From: a virus
Virus record (IMG/VR): IMGVR_UViG_3300023174_000279
Coordinates: 1 to 44,881 of that record
Length of the DNA: 44,881 nt
Reading direction: 5' to 3' (one strand)
Shown here: positions 19,401-26,742 of the stretch, in pieces
How the letters are laid out: each line of letters begins with the position of its first letter
Position numbering within the stretch: the first letter of the stretch is position 1
The notes under the pieces: generated by a model
What the model saw: the letters and a program-made list of their open reading frames with translations, nothing else
Told to the model about the DNA's origin: nothing
Databases searched by the model: none
Program-made: the position numbers and the translations under genes

Positions 19401-22400
19401 TCATTATTAGAGCAAGAAACTCAATCCATGTCTATTAAAGATTCTTCTGGTCTTGATAGAATGAAAAATGGTTTTGTTGTTGATAATTTTACTGGAAGTT
19501 CTTTATCTGATAAAGCATCACCAGATTATTTTTGTGCAATTGACATGGCTAATAACCAGCTGCGTCCTTTCTACACAATGCAAAATGTAAACTTGCTGGA
19601 AAAATATTCATCTTCTTCTGCAAGAGCTTCTTCTAATTATCAGTTGACTGGTGATATTATTACTTTACCGTATACAACTACGCCAATTGTTACTCAACAG
19701 TATGCATCACGTTTAGAAAACATTAATCCGTTTGCTATCTTTACATTCCTTGGTGATGTTACTATCAATCCTCCATCAGACGATTGGTTTGAAACTGCTC
19801 GAGCTCCAGATATTATTCAAGCAGTAGAAGGTAATTATGATACTGTTAGAATTATGGCAGAAAAGGCTGGTGTTCTTGGTACTGTTTGGAATGCTTGGCA
19901 AACAGAATGGATGGGTAATGAATTCCAAACTGCAGCTTGGGTTACAGATGAACGTCCAAGAATTGTATTGAATCAGGTTATTGCTAGAAATGTTGGCCAG
20001 TCAAGAACTGGTGTTAATACTGCAATTGCTCTTAAAACTGACTATCAACAAGTTGATGATCGTGTAGTTTCAACTGCAGTAATCCCATATATTCGCTCAA
20101 GAAATCTACTTGTTCAGGGTCACAAATTAAAACCACAAACTAGATTCTATCCGTATTTTGATGGTGTGGATATTAGTGCGTATTGTACTATTGCTAGTAA
20201 GATGGTCTATACTCCTACTTCTGGGACTTTTGATTATACCACAAACGTAGGTGGTCAGGCTTCAGAACTAAAACGTAGAATTGAAGGTGATTCTCAGGTA
20301 TGTTTAAATACTGGCGATGTTATTACTAATAACGCAGGTACTGCTTCTGCTGTTGTAGTAAATAAATATTTTGATGAGACAGGTGCATACTGTTTAAGTT
20401 TATTAAATATCATTGGCACATTTACGGCAGGTGATACTATATCTGGTTCTATTACTAGTGCACAAGGAACTGTAGTTTCTGTCGCTACTCCAACAACATT
20501 AGTTACTAGCAGTATTGGTGATATTGAATTCTTGTTTAATATTCCAAATACCGAATCTGTTCGTTTTAGAACTGGAACTAGAGAGTTAAAACTAGTAGAC
20601 GCTAGCACATATGCTGGTGATTACACTTCACGTGGTATTGCCACATATGAAGCTACTGGCACACTAACTACTAGACAGGCTACAATTAATGCAGTCCGTA
20701 ATGCTCAATTGGTTCAGGAACAAGTTTCTGACACTCAAACTATCTTACAGAGTAGAGTTGCAAGAACAGTTATTGGTTGGTATGATCCACTTGCCCAGTC
20801 ATTCTTAATTGAACAAAAAGGTGGAGCATTCTTAACAAGTATTGATGTGTTCTTCGGAACTAAAGATTCTACTCAGCCAGTAACTTTACAAATCCGTGAG
20901 ATGGTAAATGGTACTCCAGGAAAATCAATTCTACCATTTAGCGTTGTAACTAAGCGTGCAGAAGATGTTCAGTTATCTGCAAACTTTGTGACTATGCCTG
21001 ATGGAACTCAGAAACGTAGCTATGACACTCCAACTAGATTTACGTTTGAGAGTCCAGTTTACGTTCAAGATAATACTGAATATTGTTTCGTTCTGCAATC
21101 AGACTCAAATAATTATAATGTTTGGATCTCTTATATGGGTGATCAAATCCCTGGATCTGGTAGAACTATTTCTGTTCAACCATATGCTGGTGTAATGTTT
21201 AAGTCGCAAAATGCTTCTACTTGGACACCAGATGATAATGCTGATATAAAGTTTGTTATTAATAGAGCAGTATTTAACACCAATGTTGTTGGTGATGTTG
21301 AATTTATCAATGATGTGCTACCATATGATACATTGGATACTGATCCATTCCAGACAACTTCTGGTTCTACTTTAGTTAGAGTTTGGCATTATGATCATGG
21401 TATGTCTTCAGGATCTACTGTTAATATTCTGGCTGTTGATGCGAATGATCCTGGAACTGGAACTATTACAGCATCAACAAGTAGCACTACAGTTACTGGT
21501 GTTGGAACTGCATTCACTACTCAATTAGCAGTTGGTTCGAGTTTGTATAATTCAGCTGATATATTAATTGGCAAAGTAGCTTCCATTGCTAGCAATACTT
21601 CATTAACGCTATCTTCAAATTCTGGAGTTGCTGTAGCTGCTGGTAATACTTTCCAATATATCAATCCAATCAATGGTATCCCAGCGATTGAATTATATAC
21701 ACCTCTAACAATTAGTAACGTAGACGCAAATTCATATACAGTTAATGTTTCCACTGCTGCAACAATAAGTGGGTATACTGGTGGAACTCTAGTAAAAGCA
21801 AGTAAGAATATTCAGTATGATATTATTAATCCATCTATTCAACTGCAAACATTCTCTGATACTAAATCATCGTTTAAAATTAAAACAACTTCTGGTAAAT
21901 CAGTAGATGGTAGTCAATCACCATACGTTCTTGATTCTGGTTTTACTCCATGTTTAGTTAAACAGAATAACACATTTTATACACCAAGGATGATTGCTTC
22001 AGAAACTAATGAAAGTGTTCTAATGGCTGGTGCTAAATCAGTGACCTTTGCAGTTCAGATGGAAACTGATAACGATTCTGTTTCGCCAATTATTGATACT
22101 ACTCGATCAAGTTTAATTGCAATTAGCAATAAGCTGAACAAACCAACTGAGGCTAATACTAATATCGCTGCTCTTGATAATATTACAGCGTTTACTCATG
22201 CTACTGGTGCGTTCACTTTTGTATCTGGTGGAACTATTACTTCTACTGTTTCTGGTGTTAGAACTGCAATGGCTGGTATTGGTATTGGTAAATATGTTAC
22301 TATTTCTGGCGCTACTACTTCTGGTAATAATGGGACTTTCTTAGTTACTAGTTTCAGTGATAATGGAACTACTGGGACACTTACTCTGAATACTACATTC

Positions 22401-22823
22401 ACTGGTGAGAACTCAATCTCTGGTACTACTATTACCGCTAGAACTTTGTTTGCTGATGAGATCGCTCCAGTCGGTGGGTCTTCTATCAGTAAGTATGTTA
22501 CATCTCCAATTAAGTTCGCCAATGCTTCTACTTACCTAAGAGTTATGATCGCTGCAAATATCCCAGCTGAAGCTGATGTTTCTGTTTATTACAAAACTTG
22601 TACTGGCGATTCGGCTCAGTTAGATAATACTAAATATACTCTGATGACTCCCGATGGTATTGTAACTAAAGTAGATAATGGTAAATCTGGCTTTAGTGAT
22701 ATTGCTTATACTTTGACAGGTATGTCCTCATTTGATACAATTAAAGTAAAAATTGTTATGAATTCTACTAATAGTGCTGCAGTTCCTATTATTAAAGACT
22801 TTAGAGTTATCGCTTGCCCATAA
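16449..22823 (+). CDS. Giant baseplate/virion protein at the gp10 position (DUF4815-like N-terminus)
   Basis: 2124 residues, the largest gene here; T4 gp10 has 602. The N-terminus (DETKKFYRILYRPSFAVQAR, ELTQMQSILQNQIKRHGDAI) matches the DUF4815 domain found in the gp10-position protein of T4-like aquatic phages. Further along are a chitin-binding-like stretch (about 318-350, RGTWASNTAYLIGDIVVYNG), two T-x-VTGVGT-x-F type modules (nt 18074-18255, 21456-21640), two GTF-x-AGD/ETI type modules (nt 16740-16915, 20299-20485), and a beta-rich C-terminus ending NSAAVPIIKDFRVIACP. It is probably a fibrous, multi-domain wedge protein that carries fibres or binds host glycans. It follows gp8, which in T4 contacts gp10. 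Confidence 0.72.
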   Translation: MLDFNTEPYNDDYDETKKFYRILYRPSFAVQARELTQMQSILQNQIKRHGDAIFKQGAMVIPGQASIATATQPGGGTDYVKLISLYNGVAVETFLTNLNGKTLIGQTTGVKATVVLTQSAEGNDPTTLYLNYQQSGTNKTTKTFAVNEVLVTEDSVYSVQVGSANNSIGKGSTATINSGVYYINGHFCLVDTQTIVLDKYTTLPSYRIGLLVTEEIITPEEDETLLDNAQNSFNYAAPGAHRFYIDLTLTKLPIDTILDSNFVELIRVTNGSINTIVQNTEYSLLGNELARRTYDESGDYTVRGFEIDIREHRNNNRGTWASNTAYLIGDIVVYNGITYTALNSATSITTPPTHTSSTAYDGPGATGVNWQYDTAPAYNRGVYLDGVESNLAIGIEPGKAYVRGFEIEKTAITYIPVPKARTYNQATAAVVDTRVGNYVLVTNVNNLPPINELGQIALYNAITGSSNRGTPQGTIVGYARARFMEWHNTLPFGNSSIYKLGLFDIQMNPGYSFNSDVKGFGYTAPSDSNLNFTADISPNIRQLTGSVTAAGTTITGTNTNFQQELRLNDLVLITSGGTSYYRKVTNTPTQNSFTVDASITVTGANIYLATTQIYEPDYASLVFPLPNGAIRSMRTAGSGGTNNTTFYTYQKFTQTATGTALTLSTSGTFASSSETDNYICVDNDSTAGGSIFTPDAINVSGSTVSITVPSAQSGRSISVIAAVIRNGSGFEKTKTLTTATPETFTTAVAAQASVIYLDKADIFKLISVTMAPGAAFGTTPASSAYTVDITDRYEFDNGQRDTHYDWGSLTLKPSYAAPSNPIRVSYQYFEHGAGDYFDVNSYSGIDYKQIPSNLRDSIDFRPRVANKSVGAKNFIGTGGIVSGTPKRGESVTADYSYYLPRSDKIALDSNGLLFNISGVPALKPGLPADPALGMILYTLSLEAFTFGTSPDSILTTKIDNKRYTMRDIGNLDKRINNLEYYTALSLLEQETQSMSIKDSSGLDRMKNGFVVDNFTGSSLSDKASPDYFCAIDMANNQLRPFYTMQNVNLLEKYSSSSARASSNYQLTGDIITLPYTTTPIVTQQYASRLENINPFAIFTFLGDVTINPPSDDWFETARAPDIIQAVEGNYDTVRIMAEKAGVLGTVWNAWQTEWMGNEFQTAAWVTDERPRIVLNQVIARNVGQSRTGVNTAIALKTDYQQVDDRVVSTAVIPYIRSRNLLVQGHKLKPQTRFYPYFDGVDISAYCTIASKMVYTPTSGTFDYTTNVGGQASELKRRIEGDSQVCLNTGDVITNNAGTASAVVVNKYFDETGAYCLSLLNIIGTFTAGDTISGSITSAQGTVVSVATPTTLVTSSIGDIEFLFNIPNTESVRFRTGTRELKLVDASTYAGDYTSRGIATYEATGTLTTRQATINAVRNAQLVQEQVSDTQTILQSRVARTVIGWYDPLAQSFLIEQKGGAFLTSIDVFFGTKDSTQPVTLQIREMVNGTPGKSILPFSVVTKRAEDVQLSANFVTMPDGTQKRSYDTPTRFTFESPVYVQDNTEYCFVLQSDSNNYNVWISYMGDQIPGSGRTISVQPYAGVMFKSQNASTWTPDDNADIKFVINRAVFNTNVVGDVEFINDVLPYDTLDTDPFQTTSGSTLVRVWHYDHGMSSGSTVNILAVDANDPGTGTITASTSSTTVTGVGTAFTTQLAVGSSLYNSADILIGKVASIASNTSLTLSSNSGVAVAAGNTFQYINPINGIPAIELYTPLTISNVDANSYTVNVSTAATISGYTGGTLVKASKNIQYDIINPSIQLQTFSDTKSSFKIKTTSGKSVDGSQSPYVLDSGFTPCLVKQNNTFYTPRMIASETNESVLMAGAKSVTFAVQMETDNDSVSPIIDTTRSSLIAISNKLNKPTEANTNIAALDNITAFTHATGAFTFVSGGTITSTVSGVRTAMAGIGIGKYVTISGATTSGNNGTFLVTSFSDNGTTGTLTLNTTFTGENSISGTTITARTLFADEIAPVGGSSISKYVTSPIKFANASTYLRVMIAANIPAEADVSVYYKTCTGDSAQLDNTKYTLMTPDGIVTKVDNGKSGFSDIAYTLTGMSSFDTIKVKIVMNSTNSAAVPIIKDFRVIACP

Positions 22824-23050
22824 TGACTGCTTTTTTAAAAGTTCAGGGTCACGCCAGTTTAGTTCGAGATACAGCTACTGGCGCTATCCTAAATAATAAT
22901 AGAACTGAGTATGAAGAATACCTCGATAGAAAGAGGAAAGCAGAAGCCCGAGAAGCTGAAATTTCTCAACATACAGAAGACATAAATAACATAAAGAACG
23001 AATTATCAGATATAAAACAGCTTCTCCAACAGCTGGTATCTACTAAATAA
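22823..23050 (+). CDS. Small coiled-coil protein conserved in T4-like aquatic phages
   Basis: 75 residues from the ATG at 22823, which overlaps the gp10-position stop (TAATG). A TTG start nine bases earlier is possible but less likely. The N-terminus MTAFLKVQGHASLVRDTATG with GAILNNN is a short beta motif. The C-terminal half is charged with heptad-like Ile/Leu spacing (INNIKNELSDIKQLLQQLV), predicting a trimeric or dimeric coiled coil. I recall similar small proteins in cyanophages directly after the gp10-like gene, with no known function. It may be a fibre or wedge attachment piece. Confidence 0.65.
   Translation: MTAFLKVQGHASLVRDTATGAILNNNRTEYEEYLDRKRKAEAREAEISQHTEDINNIKNELSDIKQLLQQLVSTK
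23043..23049 (+). promoter_or_regulatory. Possible late promoter (CTAAATA) before the Cys-tailed fibre
   Basis: CTAAATAAGACTG overlaps the stop of the small coiled-coil gene and lies 22 bases before the fibre ATG at 23071. The downstream AAGGAAAC is a good ribosome binding site. Confidence 0.4.
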
Positions 23051-23070
23051 GACTGACTAAGGAAACTTAA

Positions 23071-24168
23071 ATGGCATCTATAACTGCTCCATCGCTAACG
23101 CTAAGATCTACTAAAGGTAGTCCTCTTACAAACGCTGAAGTTGATCAAAACTTTACAAATATATCCACACAGATTGCGCTTGGCCAGACTGCTGCCAGTT
23201 ATACTGCAGCTGACGTTCTAGCAAAACTTATTACTGTTGATGGTTCTGGCTCTGGTCTAGACGCTGACTTGCTAGACGGATTAAACTCCGCCACTGCAAA
23301 TACTGCTTCTACTATCGTTGCTCGTGACGCTTCTGGTAACTTTGCTGCTGGTACTATTACTGCTACTCTTTCTGGTAATGCTTCTACTGCTACTGCTCTT
23401 ACATCTACATTAGGTGTTGCTGCTGGTGGTACTGGTGCTACTTCTGCCTCAGCTGCTAGAACTAACTTGGGTGTTGTCATTGGTACTGATGTTCAAGCAT
23501 ATGATGCTGAACTAGCTGCTCTTGCTGGTGTTACTTCTGCTGCTGATCGCTTACCATACTTTACTGGTTCTGGTACTGCTGCAGTAACAACTTATACAGC
23601 ATATGCTCGTTCTCTAGATGCAGCTGCTGACGCTGCAACTGCTCGTTCTACTCTTGGCTTAGTTCTTGGTACAGACGTTCAACCATTCGATGGTGACTTA
23701 TCTGCTATCGGTGGTCTTACTGGTACTGGTGGTGTTTATGTTAAAACTGCTGCCAATACTGCTGCCCTAAGAACTATTACTGCTGGCGCTGGTATTTCTG
23801 TTACTAACGGCGATGGTGTTTCTGGTAACCCAACTATCGCTGCTAATGTAACGTCAGTTCAAGGTAATACTGGTGCGGTTATTGTTTCAGTTCCTGTTAC
23901 ATCGGTTCAAGGTAATACTGGTGCGGTTATTGTTTCTAGTGTAGCATACTCAACCATTGCTGGTACTGCTCAAGCTGGCTGGCCAACTTCTCTTTCTGGT
24001 TTTACTAACAACTTGGGTAACTATGGTGCGTTTGTTGATGGAACTGGTCAAGGCGGTGCGCAATTTGGCCAAAACACGCCACGTGTAACATCAGTTTATA
24101 TGTCAAAACAAGGTAACTATGGTAGCTGTCAAGTTGGCGCAGCATGTAACTGCAATTGCAACTGTTAA
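23071..24168 (+). CDS. Tail fibre with Cys-Asn C-terminal tail (candidate modified protein)
   Basis: 365 residues. The N-terminus has [20 protein letters not shown], a common attachment motif of phage fibres. The middle has repeats of the type [19 protein letters not shown] and two exact copies of [14 protein letters not shown]. The last fourteen residues read [14 protein letters not shown]: all five cysteines of the protein lie there (C353, C359, C361, C363, C365), four of them alternating with Asn. This tail is unlike ordinary fibre tips and lies two genes before a SPASM radical SAM enzyme, so it may be the substrate of that enzyme. Alternatives are metal binding or disulphide cross-linking. 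The ribosome binding site is AAGGAAAC. Confidence 0.85.
   Translation: MASITAPSLTLRSTKGSPLTNAEVDQNFTNISTQIALGQTAASYTAADVLAKLITVDGSGSGLDADLLDGLNSATANTASTIVARDASGNFAAGTITATLSGNASTATALTSTLGVAAGGTGATSASAARTNLGVVIGTDVQAYDAELAALAGVTSAADRLPYFTGSGTAAVTTYTAYARSLDAAADAATARSTLGLVLGTDVQPFDGDLSAIGGLTGTGGVYVKTAANTAALRTITAGAGISVTNGDGVSGNPTIAANVTSVQGNTGAVIVSVPVTSVQGNTGAVIVSSVAYSTIAGTAQAGWPTSLSGFTNNLGNYGAFVDGTGQGGAQFGQNTPRVTSVYMSKQGNYGSCQVGAACNCNCNC
23857..23936 (+). repeat. 32-bp direct repeat in the fibre gene
   Basis: A 32-base sequence beginning GTTCAAGGTAATACTGG occurs at 23857-23888 and 23905-23936, giving the repeated peptide [12 protein letters not shown]. Confidence 0.85.
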
Positions 24169-24180
24169 TTAGGATTAAAA

Positions 24181-24993
24181 ATGGCAAACGTATATAAAAT
24201 ACAAAGACCTTCAGGTAGATTTAATGTTTATACATCAAATGAAGCAAACTTTGTCCATATTATTGATATCACTCCGCAAACACTAACATATCAACTTAAA
24301 GATACTGATACAGATACTCTTTATCATAATTTAGTTTTTAACTTAGATAATCTAAAACAAAACCAAAGATTTGGTGAACAAACTTGGTGGGCTATTGACG
24401 ATCGTTATATTACATATGATTCTGTCAATGCTGGTACTTCTAGTTTAATTAATATTCCATCTGATGGATTTATTAGTATTTTAGATGATACATATGTATC
24501 AAAACGAGGCGCAATTGCAAGATTTGGCGTAGATAATTATGATATGTGTCCAATTAGGATCTTTGTTCCAACTGCAGATGGTGATTTTACTACTTGTTCT
24601 TATGCTGTAATTATCCCAGACACTACTGATTTACATCTTAATGGTGTTGATTTAAATCCACAACCAACAACAATTGATGTTACTGGTGGAACAGTAGTTG
24701 AGGGTGAGTTTTATTGGAGATCATTACTATCTAAAGTAACAGCAACTACTCAATCATCAAGTACAGCAGGTACTAGTATTAAGGTTAATGTTACTGCTGA
24801 AGAAACCAATCTTAAGAAACTTTATCTTGAACCAATTTGTGGTGTTCTTGATAGAACAGAAGTTAAACTAACAAATGGTTCTGGAAGTTTTAATATTTTA
24901 ACTTCCACATTAATTGCTGGTGAAACAGTAGAAGTCAAAATTGGCCATAAAAAATTTAGCAATATAACTAAATTTACTAAAGTTTTAAGTTAA
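24181..24993 (+). CDS. Unknown beta-rich protein following the Cys-tailed fibre
   Basis: 270 residues, not recognised. There is no signal peptide or membrane segment. The first 110 residues are rich in aromatic and Asp residues (VYKIQRPSGRFNVYTSNEAN, TWWAIDDRYITYD). The last 60 look like an Ig-like sandwich (SGSFNILTSTLIAGETVEVK). Three cysteines (C123, C139, C220) are scattered. It has a good ribosome binding site (TAGGATTA) and starts 12 bases after the fibre, so it is probably co-expressed with it. It could be a fibre partner, a fibre chaperone or a distal receptor-binding piece; no function can be assigned from sequence. Confidence 0.55.
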   Translation: MANVYKIQRPSGRFNVYTSNEANFVHIIDITPQTLTYQLKDTDTDTLYHNLVFNLDNLKQNQRFGEQTWWAIDDRYITYDSVNAGTSSLINIPSDGFISILDDTYVSKRGAIARFGVDNYDMCPIRIFVPTADGDFTTCSYAVIIPDTTDLHLNGVDLNPQPTTIDVTGGTVVEGEFYWRSLLSKVTATTQSSSTAGTSIKVNVTAEETNLKKLYLEPICGVLDRTEVKLTNGSGSFNILTSTLIAGETVEVKIGHKKFSNITKFTKVLS

Positions 24994-25003
24994 AAACTAA
25001 TGA

Positions 25004-25011
25004 CATAAATA
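25004..25011 (+). promoter_or_regulatory. Putative late promoter (CATAAATA) before the radical SAM gene
   Basis: The octamer CATAAATA lies in the 68-base gap before the radical SAM gene and is directly followed by the hairpin at 25013-25035. Confidence 0.6.
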
Positions 25012-25012
25012 G

Positions 25013-25035
25013 TCTGGTAGGAGAAATCCACCAGA
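25013..25035 (+). terminator. Hairpin with GAAA tetraloop and T-rich tail, terminator-like
   Basis: TCTGGT, a bulged A, GGA, loop GAAA, TCC, ACCAGA form a nine-pair stem, followed by ATTATTTATTTT. This fits an intrinsic terminator for the fibre and unknown-protein transcript. It lies right where the start site of the overlapping late promoter would be. Confidence 0.7.
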
Positions 25036-25061
25036 ATTATTTATTTTGAAATCAGGATATT

Positions 25062-26447
25062 ATGGCTATTTTTAAAATTGATTCTTTGCAGCCAGTAACT
25101 GGCGAAAAACGTATAATTTATTATGATTCTTCAGTAAGCACTCTTACATGGGAAGATGGTACTAATATCATCCCAGAAGCAAAAATCCAACCACCAGTCA
25201 AACAAGTTAAACTTGAAACAGGTAAACGAGAATTTTCTAAAATCAAAATACAATTAGGATTATCTTGTAATTTTGAATGTGATTATTGTTCTCAGAGATT
25301 TGTTCCAACTGCAGACGCAACCAATCCAGATGATGTTCAACCATTTGTTGATAATATGTCTACGTGGTTCCATGGTGGAGAAGATGGTTTAGGTAAAGGT
25401 GTCCAATTTGAATATTGGGGTGGTGAACCCTTTGTTTATTGGAAAACTATGAAACCATTGGTTGAATCAATTAAGTTAAAATACCCAAATGCTAAAAACT
25501 TAGTTATAACTAATGGTAGTCTATTAGACTTAGAAAAAAATTCTTGGTTAGATAAACATGATTTCTTAGTTTGTATATCACATGATGGTCCAGGGCAATT
25601 TGTTAGAGGTCCAGACCCACTAGATGATCCAAAATCTAAAGAAGGTATTATTGATATTTTTAAAAGACTTGCTCCAAAAGGTAGATTTTCTTTTAATGCA
25701 ATGATAAACTCTAAGAATATTAATCGAGAAAGTATTTCTTTATTCTTTGAAAAATTAGTTGTAGACAACATTGGCAATGACTACCTAAAATATTTGTATA
25801 TTGGCGAGGGTGGTTTTGTAGATGCATATGATGATGGTGGTTTATCTAATTCTCTATTAGATGAAGAAGAAGATGTAAAATTTAGGAATTTATCATATAA
25901 TGAGATAAGAGATGCTAAAGCTGAAAGATTTGTTTCTATAAACCAAAAAGTTAATAGTTTTATAGAAGGTGTAAAAGCAGGAAGACGAATTGAGTCGCTA
26001 CCTCAAAAATGTGGTATGGATAAAGCAAGTAATATTGCGGTAGACTTAAATGGGAATGTCCTAACTTGTCAGAACGTAAGTTCAGTTTCTAATAATCCAG
26101 ACGGGATATCTCATTTACTTGGAACAGTCGATAATCTAGAACAAATTCGTATAAACACTGGAACGCACTGGAGTGATCGAAAGGATTGCCCAACATGCCC
26201 AGTAATCCATCTTTGTAAGGGTGCTTGTTTGTTTTTGTCTGGTGATCTTTGGGATGCATCTTGTAATAATTCATTTAGTGATAATATTACAGCATTTGCA
26301 ATGGCATTTGAGATTTTAACTGGGTATATCCCAGTTTACCTTGACGGACCACAACGTCCTGATCGTAAGGATATTTTTTGGTGGGTTAATGGGAAGCCAG
26401 AAAATACTAGGAAACTAAAGAAGATTATCCCTATTGTTGCGGTATAA
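25062..26447 (+). CDS. Radical SAM/SPASM peptide-modifying-type enzyme
   Basis: 461 residues. A short beta-rich N-terminal part (about 1-55) precedes the radical SAM core: C69-x3-C73-x2-C76 (CNFECDYC), which binds the catalytic 4Fe-4S cluster, then the GGEP motif in EYWGGEPFVYW. The C-terminal part carries a complete SPASM signature: C317-x13-G331-x4-C336, C376-x2-C379-x5-C385-x3-C389, and C401. These would hold two auxiliary clusters. SPASM enzymes usually modify peptides or proteins, for example anaerobic sulfatase maturases and sactipeptide, ranthipeptide or PQQ-type maturases. All ligands are present, so the enzyme should be functional. It is embedded in a virion operon, two genes after a fibre with a Cys-Asn tail and followed by a 96-residue partner candidate. 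The substrate is inferred, not shown. Confidence 0.92.
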   Translation: MAIFKIDSLQPVTGEKRIIYYDSSVSTLTWEDGTNIIPEAKIQPPVKQVKLETGKREFSKIKIQLGLSCNFECDYCSQRFVPTADATNPDDVQPFVDNMSTWFHGGEDGLGKGVQFEYWGGEPFVYWKTMKPLVESIKLKYPNAKNLVITNGSLLDLEKNSWLDKHDFLVCISHDGPGQFVRGPDPLDDPKSKEGIIDIFKRLAPKGRFSFNAMINSKNINRESISLFFEKLVVDNIGNDYLKYLYIGEGGFVDAYDDGGLSNSLLDEEEDVKFRNLSYNEIRDAKAERFVSINQKVNSFIEGVKAGRRIESLPQKCGMDKASNIAVDLNGNVLTCQNVSSVSNNPDGISHLLGTVDNLEQIRINTGTHWSDRKDCPTCPVIHLCKGACLFLSGDLWDASCNNSFSDNITAFAMAFEILTGYIPVYLDGPQRPDRKDIFWWVNGKPENTRKLKKIIPIVAV

Positions 26448-26449
26448 AC

Positions 26450-26740
26450 ATGGAACCTTTTGTTAATCAGATGTGTATAGAGATTGATCAAACTCATAGG
26501 ATCGGTGATAATTGGGATATCTTTGCTATAAAGGATATGTTTTTATTTAACTCTACTGTAAATAATTATGGTCAAAAAGACACTATAATTCCACTTAGTT
26601 TAATCCTAAATAAAGAAGAACTTCCTAATCAAGAACATATAAAACATATTATAAATAACAGAGAACCTGTTATGAAAAGAGTGATTGACCTAAATAATCA
26701 AACAGAAAACTGGGTATTTATACCTAAAAAGGAAAATTAA
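26450..26740 (+). CDS. Small protein linked to the radical SAM enzyme, unknown
   Basis: 96 residues, starting two bases after the radical SAM stop, so translation is probably coupled. It is soluble and charged. It has a beta-like N-terminus (MCIEIDQTHRIGDNWDIFAI), a helix with NKEELPNQEHIKHIINNREP and a basic C-terminus (VFIPKKEN). The size suits a substrate-binding partner such as a RiPP recognition element (winged-helix, about 80-100 residues), or a phage-specific accessory. It has only one Cys and no leader-core pattern, so it does not look like the precursor itself. I do not recognise the family. Confidence 0.6.
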   Translation: MEPFVNQMCIEIDQTHRIGDNWDIFAIKDMFLFNSTVNNYGQKDTIIPLSLILNKEELPNQEHIKHIINNREPVMKRVIDLNNQTENWVFIPKKEN

Positions 26741-26742
26741 AA

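Noticed and set aside
22814-22823. TTG start for the small coiled-coil protein
   Set aside because: The ATG at 22823 overlaps the previous stop as TAATG, like many junctions here, and gives the N-terminus I associate with this family.
26450-26740. The 96-residue protein as the RiPP precursor
   Set aside because: It has only one Cys and no leader-core layout; the fibre with its Cys-Asn tail is a better candidate.
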